Positions 37,394 to 49,590 of a DNA stretch of 64,000 nt are shown piece by piece. The stretch is from Akebia trifoliata (Eukaryota > Streptophyta > Magnoliopsida > Ranunculales > Lardizabalaceae). How positions within the stretch are numbered: the first letter of the stretch is position 1; the number at the start of each line of letters is the position of its first letter. The position numbers and the translations under genes were made by a program. Location of the stretch: contig CM030715.1 of NCBI GenBank assembly GCA_017979445.1, positions 35,213,756 through 35,277,755 of the forward strand, in the 5' to 3' direction. The notes below the pieces were generated by a model that saw only the letters and a list, made by a program, of their open reading frames with translations, did no database searches and had not been told where the DNA came from.

Positions 37394-40300
37394 CCCCCCT
37401 CAAAAAAAAAAAAAAAAAAACCTAAGCTTAATATACAAATCACAATAAGGGAAATTATTATCAACTCTACTTTACTCAAAAAGTTTTTTGACTTCAAATT
37501 AATGTTTGGTAAAATTTTGAAAAGTTTCTATCGTAGAAGTGAAAAATGAAAAGTTGACAAAATCTATAAGTGACCAAGACTCCCTTTCAAATTTTAATGT
37601 TTACGAGAATCTGATGGATCTTAAAATTATGTCTTTTCGAGCATGAATGCCAATTCCTTTTTTGGTTAATAACTAAAATATTCTTAGAATAAACAATGTT
37701 ACTAAATAACCAATTGCGCATAATTGTTCCCACCAAAAGTAGCTCTAGTGGAAGTGAACAAACCGTATTTCCAGACGATGCTTAGAACATTCCTCCACAT
37801 GGTAGATGTGGGCACAAGTTTCTGTACCCACCTTAATATTGTGACACTTGTTTCATAAAGCTTATCATCAATGTAAAACTAACCCCGGGATTGTAAAACT
37901 AATGACCGAGAACATAATTACGTTTATTATAAATTTGTACGTCTCCATTGCTTGGTCAAAAACACAAACACAGAACCATAGCTTAATCTATTTTATCTTT
38001 GCTATTATAATGAGAGAAGTTATTTGTTAACACTAAAATTTAGAAAACTGAAAATGCCCCCTATCTTTCTATTTGAACTTAATGTTATGAGTCATCTTCG
38101 TTAAAATAAAATAAAATAAAAATCAGTTAAATTACATTGTCACAACCAACCTAAAATTATAAAAATATCTTTTACTATGTCATCTTCAAAATCTCCTTAA
38201 TTAATATTTTAATTACCAAAACGTGAACAATCGTGTTTAAAAAAAAAAATAAAAATAGAACGAAGTGACTATTTTACAGGTTTCAAGTGACAATTTCGCA
38301 CGTTCAAAGTGAAATTGTTAATTTAAACTCGCAAAATAGTCACTTTGAAAACCTCCGAATTTGTTATCATTCATGTTTTGGTAATTAATATGAATGATGA
38401 GCCGGAATCATAAATTTGTCAAAAGTTAATCACTTTTTTGTAAATATCTCTAAACAAAATATCGTTAGAAAATTCATATTTCAACGAATAATTTCCAAGA
38501 CAAGTCATATGTAAAATTCTTAATGACATATGCTTTTTTCTTTTGCCAACTATGAATATCAATCTAGAAAATGAAAGTGAGATTTGAATGCTAGACATCT
38601 TTGAGCTTTTCATGCTCTCATAAAATTTTATGTGCAACTCACTAACTTGAGGAGATTGTTTGGTAGGCAAAATTACACCAGTTTCTCAATCCCACAAGAC
38701 AGCAGTTGGGGATATCATCAATAATATTATAATGCTGGTCAGGGCAGATTAAAGATTGATTGGAGAAGAAGAAATATTTTTCATCATTTAAAAACACGAA
38801 TCTAAAGGGTGAGCAATGGAAACAACGCCTTTAATATTGCTCAAATTTTTTATATAATAAGATGCGGCAACATCTTGAAACATGAACCCAAAATCAATGC
38901 TTAAGGTATCTAATGGGATTGCGATGGCAAAGAAGATTACCTATTCTATATGAACAAGAAAACCCAAGGAATCTCTGCATATGCAAGGAAACAGTTTTTG
39001 TTTCATGCACCCATATAGAACACTATAATAAAAATTTGTATCAGCTTTAGTAGTTTTTGATGATCAACAAGACTTAATATACAATGTCTTCATACAAATA
39101 ACTTTTGTCATAGTATAAATGTCTGTTATTTATAATTTAATAACTTATTAACTATTTAAAATTTACAATAAATTCAAAAATAGATTATTTGAATCTAACT
39201 ATATAAAGCCAGTCACGATCTACGAACAGGAGAACAGGAGATATCATGTGAGCATCGACAAGACCTATATTATCAACTGATTCTCTATACATTGAAAATT
39301 GATATTAAGCTCCACTAACTCGGAAAACTTAGTAGAGCTCCAATTATAACTAATTGCATTCCTCTCACCAAGCTAAATTTTGTAATTTTATGTAGAGAAT
39401 ATATAATTTTATATAAGATCTATGAATTATTATTTTGTGATTCAAAGAAATGATAAATTAATAATTATCCCATTATAGGGGTGTCAATGGGTACCCATTT
39501 AACCGAAACGGACTTGGAATTGGAACCGAAAACATCAATTCCGATTCCCTTTTTGGTGGAACATGTTAGAGCCCGATCTAAAATGAAATTGGACAGTTAG
39601 GCTATATCTGACAGGTATCTACGAGTACCAAATCGATTTATTTTATTATTATCTTTTATATATTATATATGATTTAAGGTATTTTTTTATTTCAAAATAT
39701 ATGTATGTTATAGAAGCTCTTTAATTTTGCATTGTAACTATCGATCGGAACTTAAAATGAAATCTCTTTTAAAAATTATTATTTTTAAAGAAAAAGAATT
39801 TTTATTTTTCAAATAATCATTAACTTATATCTTTAGTATAACAAAATGTAATTAAGTTAATAATTTTGTAGATAGTATGTTTTTAAAATGATTTTTTTTT
39901 TCATAATGAATTGAAATACTCCTTTTTTTTTTTGTTTTTTTCATTCAGTGCTTGACAACCAAAACCTATGGGTATTCATGTTTTTTGCCGATTCCGAATC
40001 CTTTTATTTTGGAATCGGAATTGAAAGAAATATAATGATTATAATTTTAAGTGTCTTAGGAGCTGAACCAAAACCGACCCATTGACACCCCCACATATAT
40101 CTAGTCACATCACACACTTCTATTTCATTTTATTATCCTTCTTAAAAGGTAATTCCATTTATATATATATTGAGATTATTGAGATGGTATCATTTTTATC
40201 TATGTATGCATTTACAGTACTAATTATATATCTTTAGAAAATTCTCTTTCAGATTTTTCTGTAATATTTAGTATTAAATATTTTTATTTAAATCGTATGA

Positions 40301-40777
40301 TATAAAAATTTCCTAAAGCCTTTTAGAAACTTAATTTTTATTAGCAAATATTTTAGCCCAATTTAGTTATTTTAAACTACAAACTAAATTTTTTAAGAAA
40401 CTCTACTAGTACATGCGTACCAAATATAACAAAAACTATATGAATATCAATTTTACTTATCTCAAAATATAACATAAAACATTTTTTGGGTTTTTAATCA
40501 ATTGCCCCTTCCATCTACTGTGGGATTCTGATTATTTTGCCACGCAATTGCATTTTTGACCAATTTGCACCGTATAAAAAAAAAAGAATAATGCTTATAG
40601 GTTTAAATTTTTTAAGATAAAACACAATTTTTAAAAGAAACATTGGATTGCCCGGTGCTCTCAACCATCAAAACTATACTTTTAATTATTGTTCTAAAAT
40701 TTGAAAATTCAGCACAACTCTAAAGCCGAATCTAAAATACAATAATTAATGTTTAACAAGTCAATGTCTTTTCAAAA
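37394..40777. other. Gene-free AT-rich interval
   Basis: No protein gene is supported. A weak foldback lies at about 38195-38400 (AATTACCAAAACGTGAACAA and ATGTTTTGGTAATTAATATG, with an inner AAGTGACTATTTTAC pair). An element with GGGGTGTCAATGGGT ends lies at about 39478-40092. The rest shows nothing I recognise. Confidence 0.55.
39478..40092. mobile_element. hAT-like non-autonomous element, GGGGTGTCAATGG TIR
   Basis: It begins GGGGTGTCAATGGGT and ends ACCCATTGACACCCCC. Subterminal words include ATTCCGATTCC on the left and CCGATTCCGAATCC with GGAATCGGAATTG on the right. It is about 615 bp with no coding frame. Confidence 0.6.
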
Positions 40778-40995
40778 AGAATAATGATTTTTTGATGCAC
40801 CCTATGACAACACCCCTTTACGTGGCATGTACTAAAACCATAGATTCTTTCATTGGGATACACAACCACACATATTTATAGGGATGTATAGTTGTGTATC
40901 CCAAGGGGAAAAAATCTATGGTTCTAGACTTCTAACCCATGCCACTTTAGGGGTCGTGTGTCAAAAGGGGCGTTAGAAAATCACGACTCTTTCAA
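40778..40995. mobile_element. Foldback MITE at the left end of duplication A
   Basis: It starts AATAATGATTTTTTGATGC and ends GTTAGAAAATCACGACTC. The interior mirrors CATAGATTCTTTC...ATACACAACCACACATA with GTATAGTTGTGTATCCC...AATCTATGG. The copy at 47868-48024 lacks the left terminus, which suggests that the duplication breakpoint lies inside the element. Confidence 0.6.
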
Positions 40996-41530
40996 AAAAT
41001 AAAGAAATATCTTCATTACGTTTGGATAGAGCTCTTGGACGATTTCTACTCCTACGGAGAGCTAGCAAATGTTTGGATAATGCTTCTTGGAGATTTTGCT
41101 CTTGTGCAGAGAGGTTTATCGACATAAGGCCCTAGCCTCCAACTAAGGGCAGATTTATAGTGAGGGCAATTGCCCCACAAGAATATCTAAAACTTTGAAG
41201 GAGCTACTTAAAAATTGAAAAAAAAAATTAGGATCTTTAAAGACTTTGCTCCTACATAATTTTAAATTCCCCCCCCCCCCCCCTACACACACACAAATAA
41301 TTATGTAAACATAGAAGGAGTTACTTATAAATTAAAAAGAAAATTAAGATCATCAAGGAATTTGCCGCCACAAAAAATGTAGTTAAATTTTGAAGGAGTT
41401 TATAGCAATTGAGATGGATGGGAGGATTTTCCCAAGGATCTTTAAAAAAAAATGTATCCCTAGGAAACCTGTGTTATTGCCGTGTGTCAAGGATTGATGG
41501 ACTGGGAAATGCCACCCCTACAAAAGATAC

Positions 41531-41880
41531 ATGTAAAAACAATGGTTGCTCAAAATATGAGTTAGAGGTTTTGGATTGAGCTGAATTTTTGTGAGAATAT
41601 TCTCTATGATGAGAAGATCATGATCCTCACAAAAATCAGCTCAATCTGAAACTTTTAAGTCCATCAAAAGTGATTTACAAATTATTATTAAAAAATCGAT
41701 GATCCGCATTCTAAATCACTTTTGATGGGGTTAGAAGTTTCAGATTTGACTGATTTTTTTAGGATGATCTTCTCATCATAGAGATCATCATCACAAAAAA
41801 TCAGCTCAATCCAAAACCTCTAACCCATATTTTGTATTTGTTTTATTATTACATTGTTTTTACATATGTTTTTACATGTC
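41531..41880. mobile_element. Palindromic element specific to duplicate A
   Basis: Outer ends ACATGTAAAAACAATG and CATTGTTTTTACATATG are inverted. Inner arms GAGTTAGAGGTTTTGGATTG and CAATCCAAAACCTCTAACCC mirror each other, and the centre has the AAAGTGATTTACAAATT / AAATCACTTTTGATGGGG pair. The site is empty in copy B near 48585. Confidence 0.7.
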
Positions 41881-41881
41881 C

Positions 41882-41885
<4 letters not shown>

Positions 41886-41918
<33 letters not shown>
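41886..41918. repeat. (TA)n microsatellite
   Basis: An uninterrupted TA run lies at the right border of the palindromic insertion. It is absent from duplicate B. Confidence 0.9.
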
Positions 41919-41920
<2 letters not shown>

Positions 41921-43129
41921 TTAATACAAGTTGAAATAAATAGGTTAAGCTACAAGCTGACTCAGATGGAGTTTTATTTCTTGGAATGCGACAACAAAAA
42001 ATAATATCTGTAGATGCAGTCCACCTAAATCTGAAGTATTGCTAGGAAAAGCTTTGGAAAGTGTTTATTGTGCTTTTGACTTTGAAAAATGCCTTTTAGA
42101 TTCAAATGTAGGTTTGGTAGACTTGAGAAGGACTAGCCATAGTAGAGGAAAGTTGAAACAAAATAGAGAAAATAAATTGTTCACTCTAACTTTTGACTTT
42201 TTTCAGTAATTGTAGGAATCTGATAAAATTTGAAATTACACTTCTCTATAGAAAATATCCTTACCTCTTTAATCTATATAATAGAACACAACTATTGATC
42301 CTTTCAATCTTGTGGACAACTTTTATATTTATTTACTATTCTCTACTCTTAATACATTATTAGAGTATGCCCGCGCCGTAAGGATTAAGGGAATAAAAGA
42401 TGAAAAATAATAAAGTTGGAGGGATATTATTAAAAAAATGAAAGAAGAAAAAAGATAACAAAGTTGAAAGACTATAATTGAAAAAAGATTAGTAGACAAC
42501 AAAATAAACCTGGAGGGATTCAAAAAGAGAGCCAGGTAGGAGAAAGAAAATAAGGTTGGAAGGGAGTTCTTGAAAAAGATGATAAAAAGGAAAGATAATA
42601 AAGTCAAAAAAGTGGTTCTTGAGATTTGTAGGAAGATTTAATCTCAACACCTACTTATGTGAAGGATAAGAGAGTGGGGTCCACAGTTGTATTCTCTTAT
42701 ATAAATTACTTTTTAAGAATAACTTTACACTTTTATTATCTTTCCTTTTATAGTCTCTTTCCAAAATTACACTTCCAACTTTGATATCTTTCTTCTTTTA
42801 TTTTCTTTCTTTTTTTCAATACTACACCTTCACTTATATTATCTTACTTTCCTCTACCACCCCTTTCCAAGTATATCCCTCCAAATTTATTGCATTTCCA
42901 CTCTTATCCACTTAAACCTAAAGAGAATGCCCATACCGTAGACACGAAAAAACTTTAGTTAACAAAGTATTCCAATGATATAGAATTAACAATAAAAGGT
43001 CAAAACTTTTAATGTATTCAATAATATGTCGAAAATTCATTCCCTAAATGTTGTTAGTCGAGATAGATTTTCAATTCTATTTACACCCAATCAATTAATG
43101 TTTTTTTTTTTTTTTGAAACTGATGTATC

Positions 43130-43290
43130 TAAGCCTCTTAGAGCACTTGACTAATCCTCGGCATATTTGCATTCCCCCACCAACGCACCAGGTAACTTTT
43201 GTGAAAAATCCTTGAGGATGGCCGCTAAGGAGGATTTGAAATCAAGAATTGTGTTTCATGGCCATCTCATCAATCCTTAGGAGTTAAACA
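43130..43290 (-). mobile_element. tRNA-derived SINE, family 3, duplicate A copy
   Basis: On the minus strand it reads GGATTGATGAGATGGCCATG, then a B-box-like GATTTCAAATCC, then ACCTGGTGCGTTGGTGGGGG and AAGTGCTCTAAGAGGCTTAG, ending beside a T/A run. Its partner is 49420-49590. Confidence 0.55.
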
Positions 43291-44377
43291 ATTAGATTTG
43301 AAAAATTATATTATGATTATGTTCATTAGGTTAGAAGTAGATGCATGGCAAAAAACAATATTTCAATTGGTTAGTTGATTCTCAAAATAATATCGTACAA
43401 TTGGGCATTAAAACACTGTTGATTCACAAAGAATACCAAATAATTGGAAAACAAAGAGAAAATTATTCAAAAATAGAAATTTTGTTGATTAAAAGATGTC
43501 TCCGTAATGGAGTTAGAAAATCATTTATAAAAAAGAGTCATATTCCTAGAAAAAACAAAAAATAGTCAAATGGAACTAAGCATGGAAATGAAAACTACTT
43601 AACCATAGAAGTACGGCATAATTGACGGTGCATGATTTTGATCTCTACATTAAAGTTAATAACAAAAAAAAAAAAAAAAAATTAGCAAATTTGTCGAAAA
43701 ATAGGGTAAATGAAGGAATCAAGCCTAAAAACGAAAACTTCGTCACCACGTTTTCTTTTAAGAATGGGTCTCCTTGAATGATTCTAACTCCATCATCCGT
43801 CTGGGTCCACATGGACCTAGGTCTTATGCTTTGACGTTTGGCAATATAAACGGTCCATGAATTATTCTGCTACGATCTCTTCATCAGAAGACTTACTAAG
43901 ATTTGGAGACGGACTATATTTGTCATGCTAACCTTATTCATTGAATTAATTCGAGTTTATAGTAGAAGGTACGACGTTCTTACTCTAGAATCCCATCAAT
44001 TTTTTTTCCCATTCTCGCTACTGATCGTAAAAGAATTATATTTTTAACTTTTCATAATGATTTTGCTTCTTAATTATTTTAGAGGCACTCCGTCACTATA
44101 ATCCAAGTAACATTATACTTATGAAACAATCATATTATAGACCCATCTAAGAATTTTCCCTTTGAATTGTGCCTAATCTGATGTTTATGATCATTCTGAA
44201 AAACACTTCAAAGATTAGACGCTTAAGATTATTTAATCATAATGATCTCCTAATGGGATCCATTGATGCATATACTCCACTTGGCAATATATGTGGAACG
44301 AAGATAAGTTCAAAACCCATAAATGGTAAGTTAATAAAAAATCTATGAAAGATTTTCTTTCCATATTTTCCTATTAC

Positions 44378-44448
44378 ATCCAACGGTCTATATTTAATCT
44401 CGGATTTTGCTGTCCTAAACCTACTTCAAGTCCTGAGCCTATATAAAC
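44378..44448 (+). promoter_or_regulatory. MIR159-A promoter: ATCCAACGGTC element and TATA box
   Basis: ATCCAACGGTC (44378-44388) precedes a canonical TATATAAAC (44440-44448) by about 50 bp. The predicted start near 44470-44480 is about 100 bp before the foldback. The same two elements precede MIR159-B and, with a weaker TATTTAAA, MIR159-C. The AACGG core resembles MYB-type sites. Confidence 0.65.
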
Positions 44449-44567
44449 CCCTCTCACACCCTACATTTTTCTTCATTCTTTCTATCTAAATCACTTGTGG
44501 AGTTGTGGTGTTTGGCATCAAAACCACTATATTTTTACTTATTTATTTTCTTTTGTTAAGGTTTGTG

Positions 44568-44755
44568 GGGTCATTGATGCTCCCTTCATTCCAACTCTGG
44601 AAGGAGAGAAGGTTGATCACGGCTGCTAGTTCATGAATACCTTTGGGTGCGCAAGTTAAGGGAGATGCGCATTTTAAGGGTGCGCATGAACAAGGAGACG
44701 ACTTTGCCTTCTTCTTTTCTTACTTGGAGTGAAGGGAGCTCTGAAGATCATTACG
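44568..44755 (+). ncRNA. MIR159: MIR159-type precursor, copy A
   Basis: The 3' arm contains CTTGGAGTGAAGGGAGCTCT (candidate mature 21-mer 44723-44743). The 5' arm contains GCTCCCTTCATTCCAA (44579-44594), complementary apart from G-U pairs. Pairing continues inward (GGAAGGAGAGAAGG against CCTTCTTCTTTTCTT, and GTTCATG against CATGAAC), giving the long foldback of MIR159/MIR319 genes. The mature sequence belongs to the TTGGAGTGAAGGGAGCTC variant class annotated as miR159 in some eudicots, with G instead of U at position 7. miR159 represses GAMYB-type MYB mRNAs. Copy A keeps better 5'-arm pairing than copy B. Processing cannot be confirmed from sequence. Confidence 0.88.
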
Positions 44756-45589
44756 AACTCCTTCATCTTGTTTATGATTTCTCATTTATATCATACGAAA
44801 TAGGGTTGATCCCGCATGCGCATGTTAGACAGCCTATTATATGTTTGACCTTCTAACATCAAATAACGTTTGAGACTATTTTTCTAAGTCAAACGTATGG
44901 TCTCCTAGAGATCTGTTATAATTTTCTTCACAGGTTTCATAGGATCGGTTTTCCATTGAGATCCCTAGGAGTTTGCTTCCATTTAGACCGTTCGTTTGCA
45001 AGAAAGTCTCAAAAGTTTAATGAATATTATTATTTCTCTTGTACGTTTTGGTCTTTTTTCATTTTAAGCTACCGTTGATGTCTTAAAAACTAGGATTCCT
45101 AGAGATCAGTGAATTTCTCGAACAGATCCATTTGGATATCCCTAGGGTAACTTCTCCCATCTCAAACGTTTTTTTAGACTGTCCATCAAACATAAACGAT
45201 TGAGATTGGTGAATATTTTTAGGGATTTCAAAATAACATATCTCTAGAATATTTGTATTGGATTCCTAAAAAGTAGAAACCCAATACTGATCTCTAGGAA
45301 ATGTATTTTTTTCTCCTCTTATCTTAAGCATCTATTTTGTAGCGAGTCATAAAGAATTTGAGATGGGAGGATAAATTCAAATTTCTCATCTCAAACATTT
45401 CCTAGTTTCCTTTGGGAACAATATAAGTTCCCAGCGATTTGTTTTAGAAGAAATTACTTCTCATCTCAACTGTACGTTTGATGCTTTTTCTCAATCGCTG
45501 ATTATGGTTAGTATTTTCATATTGTTAAATGACTTATCTAGCCTTAGAGAACCTTTGATTTGAATGGAATTAAAAAGTTTACTAAGGGC

Positions 45590-45890
45590 TTGTTTGTTAC
45601 AGTTTTTATTATTTTTATTGTTTTATTTACTCGGGACGAAAAAAAATGGGGAAGCATATTTGTTAGTAACAACTTTTGCTTCACTATTTTTGGTGGGAAG
45701 TTAAAAACATCTTTGAGAAGTCTTGTTGGGACTGCTTTCGCGCTTGAGCTTGTATGAGAAGTCAACACCAAAAAATGTATGGGGATGAAATGATGATTTT
45801 ACCCTTCATTCTTCTTAACTTATTAATTAAATAACATAATCAATCCCACCGCTCTCTACTATTTATTCGTCTACTTCTGTGAGAAACAGA
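45590..45890. mobile_element. hAT-like MITE downstream of MIR159-A
   Basis: It begins GGGCTTGTTTGTTACAG; the other end is clearer in the duplicate (51860-52165), where TATAACAAACAAG mirrors CTTGTTTGTTGCAA. Small frames in it on both strands are not coding. Its presence in both copies means it predates the duplication. Confidence 0.45.
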
Positions 45891-46641
45891 TGCTAAGGAA
45901 TTGGTATGAGCTTTCTTAACATCTGCTCTTGGGAATCCTTAGGAATAGTTTTCTAAGTCAAATATTTTATTCTTGGAAGCAAACATTTTACATCAATGGA
46001 AGGGAAGACCCAGTTGAAGGCGACTGGAGAAGCTGCAAGACATCAAGAGGAAAATTCTAGCAAATCATTACACACCCAGCCTTGTATAATCCTTTTAGAA
46101 GTGCCCTTGTTTGGGTCATAGGAAATGTTGGGTTTTGTATGAAAATTGAAGGCATCTATATTGGTCAACTGCTTAGTGTTAATTATGTGCTCTCAAATTG
46201 TTCAGTTAATTTTTTTTCCTTTTTAATTAAATTCGTGGAATTGGAAGCAATTGTCTCTATAATATAGAATTTCAAGAACATACTTACATGTAGAAAAAAG
46301 AAAGATTTGGAAGGCAATACATATTGCCATGACTTATGCATCGAAATTCACATCTTTTTGTGTTGTTACTTCATCCATGTTTGATAGACAAAAGAAATAG
46401 TCTCCATCAATAGGTCAATGTAGTATAATAATGTATGGTAAGAATGTATAGGAAATCAAAGTTAAAACATGCACAAATTGTAGTTCTAGATACCAAATTA
46501 TAGAAAGTGGATTGAAATGATCTGGGTATGTTTCATGAAAAGACTACAATCTCAATTAAAAGAAATATTCAAGTGAAAGATCATGTTGAATGAGTAAATT
46601 CAAGAAAATGTGATAGTAATTGTAATAGACATTAAACTAAA

Positions 46642-46830
46642 GAGTGCTGATTTTCTAGCTAGAAAGTCTTCACTCGGTCCATACTCGGCTGACATGGCAT
46701 GGATACGGAATCATAGATCTTTTTTGCAGTTGTGTATCCGAGAAAACAGATTTATGGTTCCTTGTCCATGCCATGTCAGTCGAGTATTGACCAAGTGAAG
46801 ACTTTCTAGTTAGAAAATCATTATACTATC
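46642..46830. mobile_element. MITE with 9-bp target duplication, copy A only
   Basis: TAAACTAAA flanks both sides (46633-46641, 46831-46839), while duplicate B has a single TAAACTAAA at 53391-53399. TIR-like arms are GATTTTCTAGCTAGAAAGTC and GACTTTCTAGTTAGAAAATC, continued by TTCACTCGGTC / GACCAAGTGAA. A 9-bp duplication suggests a Mutator-like element. The empty site proves insertion after the segmental duplication. Confidence 0.8.
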
Positions 46831-47660
46831 TAAACTAAAAGAAGATCATTGGGATGGTTTGGACATGTACACAAAGGCTAATTACAACCTCACTGGGAAT
46901 GAATATTGCGGGTGCATAATTACTCTTGCTGATGTCGATCAATTGAAAACTTTCACATGGCCACCAACGCATAAAGAAGTCAAATCAAAGTGGCCACATT
47001 TTGCAGTGTCAGTGTCAACAAGTTAACTCAGCTAGTGAGTGCATGGTTCAAATCAAAACCCCCACATGTCAACTCTATTAAGTCCTCGAAAGGACTCAGC
47101 CAAAGAGACACGTGGAAGGACAAAGTACTCGGCTAAGCATAGTCGAGTGATCAATGCGTTAAGTCAAAATGATAGAGATTGTACAAAAATCCCTACGAAT
47201 CTTAAAAAAAGTTTCCTTAAAACCTCTAGGATTCTATTTACAATTAATTCTCAGGTCAAATAGAAAGAGACCAAATAAGGGAAGAACAATAATTCAACAT
47301 GGAATTAATAAGGATAAGAGTAGAGGGATTCTAACAAAAGAAAGATACAATGAAATCTCAAGATTTACTTGAGGTAAGTTGCCAAACAAACATAGACTCG
47401 TTGAGTCTATACATAGGATAATCAACACACATTTAAAGGACTTTTGACTCATTTTCTAACTTAGTTTGTTGTACAAAACATAACAAGAGAAAAATAAATA
47501 AAGATGAAACGAACACACAAAGAGCACAAGATTTAGGTGGTTTGAAAAATTAACTATGTTCACAGAAGAAAGAGAGAAAAATCCACGATCAACGATTAAT
47601 ATTATACTCTTTGTCCCTACAATTTTCTCAGTAGCAACGAGCGTCATAGAGAAAAAAATA

Positions 47661-47867
47661 TAAAATCCTACTTGAAAATATTATAGAATACTAGACATCT
47701 CACAAAATAGTCCTTTAGAATTTTGTTAACTTGATCATCAAAGAGTCTCTTATTTGAGAAGCCCTCCCAAATTTGAGACTTGGTGCAAGAATAAGATGGA
47801 TATTTTCGTTGAGATTTGAGTTTGGCAGTGAGGTAAGTTTTTTTAACCTACAAATGTAAAAGTTGGC
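47661..47867. other. Junction between duplicates A and B
   Basis: About 200 bp without counterpart after the end of copy B. No feature is seen. Confidence 0.5.
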
Positions 47868-49419
47868 ACATGCTAGAACCATAAATTCTTTTCCCCAGGA
47901 TACGCAACTACACATATTTATGGGGATGTATAATTGTGTATCTCGAGGGAAAATCTATGGTTCTAGCCCATGCCACGTCAGGGGGAGTGTGTAAAAGGGG
48001 TTGAGAAAATCAGGACTCTTTCAAAACATAGAGAAATATCTAGTCTCCAACTATAAATCCAACCAGTGTGGGCAATTACACCCACAAGAATATCTGAACT
48101 TTGAAGTAGCTACTTAAAAATTAATATTTTTTTAGGATATTTAAAGACTTTGCCCCCACATAATTTTAAACTTTCCCCCACAAATTTTTTTCAACTTTGA
48201 AGCAGTAATTCATAAATTAAAATTTCTTAAGATCTTTAAAGAACCCCACCTCAGACACACACAATTTTGTGAACATTCAAAGAATTACTGATAAATTAAA
48301 AAAAAAAAAAAAAAGATCATCAAGGAATTTGCCTCCTCACAAAATGTTGTTATTTTGAAGGAGTCAATTGCAATTTAGAATTTTTTTTATATCAACAATG
48401 CCCTATGTTAGAATTTTGCCCCCGCGAAGATAAAATCATGACACCACCCTTGGATCCAATGTTGACTTAACCTGAGATTCATGGGATGATTTTCCCAAGG
48501 ATCTTTAGCAAAATGTATCCCTAGGAAACCCGTGTTTTTGTTGTGTGTCAAGGATTGTTGGATTGGGAAACGCCACTCTTGCAAAAAAAAATTCTTAATA
48601 TAATTTGAAATAAATAGGTTGAGCTACAAGTTGACTAAGATTGAGTTTTATTTCTTGGCATTGAAAACAAAAGGGATCAATGGAGTAAAAGATGAAAAAC
48701 AATAAAGTTTAAAAGGGAGAGATGAGGAAATACAATAAAGTTGGAAGGGCATAATTGGAAAAGACTAGTAAAAGAAAGAATAAACTTAGAAGGGTTCGAA
48801 AAGGGAGCCAAGTAGAAGAAAAAAAATAAGATTGGAAGAGCATTCTTGAAAAAGATGCAAAAAAAAGGAAAGATAATAAAGTCAAAAGTGGTTCTCGAGA
48901 TTTGTAGGTAGATTTAATCTTAACATCTACTTATGTGAAGGATAGCATAGTGGGGTCCACAATTGTATTATATCATATAGATTGCTTTTCAAGAATATCT
49001 TTACGCCTTTATTATCTTTCCTTTTCTACTCCCTTTACAAGATTACCCTTCCAACTTTAATGTCTTTCTTCTTTTATTTCCTTTCCTTTTTTCAATACTA
49101 CACCTCCACCTATATTATCTTTCTTTCCTCTACGACCCCTTTCCAATTCTACCCATCCAAATTTATTGCATTTCCACTCTTATCCCCTTAAACCCAAAGA
49201 GGATGCCCATACCGTAAGCACGGAAAAACTCTAATTAGTCATTAAAAGACCCCTTAAAGTATTCCAAAGATATAAAATTAACGGTAAAAGATCAAAACTT
49301 TTAATGTATTCAACAATATGTCGAAAATGTGTTCCCTAAATGTTGTAGTCGAGATAGGTTTTCAATTCAATTTACACCCAATCAATTTTTTTGTTTTGTT
49401 TTGTTTTGTTGAAATTGAT

Positions 49420-49590
49420 GTATCTGAGCCTCGTAGAGCACTTGACTAATCCTCAGGATATTTACATTCCCCCACCCAACGGACCAGGTAACTTTTGGGA
49501 TAAATCCTTAAGGATGGCCACTAAGGAGGATTCGAACTCAAGAACTTCATTTCCTGGCCGTCTCATCAATCCTTAAGAGTTAAATAATTG
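49420..49590 (-). mobile_element. tRNA-derived SINE, family 3, duplicate B copy
   Basis: On the minus strand it keeps a perfect B box (GTTCGAATCC, complement of 49528-49537), followed by ACCTGGTCCGTTGGGTGGGG. Copy A is mutated at the B box, so B is closer to the source element. Confidence 0.6.

Larger units (their letters stand above)
40831..47660 (+). repeat. Tandem segmental duplication, copy A
   Basis: It aligns colinearly with 47868-53995. Shared landmarks include AAGGATCTTTAA..AAATGTATCCCTAGG (41440/48500), the SINE (43130/49420), the MIR159 unit (44360-44760/50760-51165), a shared hAT-like element (about 45590-45890/51860-52165) and the end part (47210-47620/53550-53980). Copy A alone carries a palindromic insertion (41531-41880) and a MITE (46642-46830). 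It lacks about 350 bp present in copy B near 52.99-53.34 kb. Confidence 0.85.

Noticed and set aside
45544..45771. Overlapping frames on both strands, repeated at 51830-52045
   Set aside because: They lie inside a hAT-like MITE; the frames differ between the duplicates in ways not typical of coding sequence.
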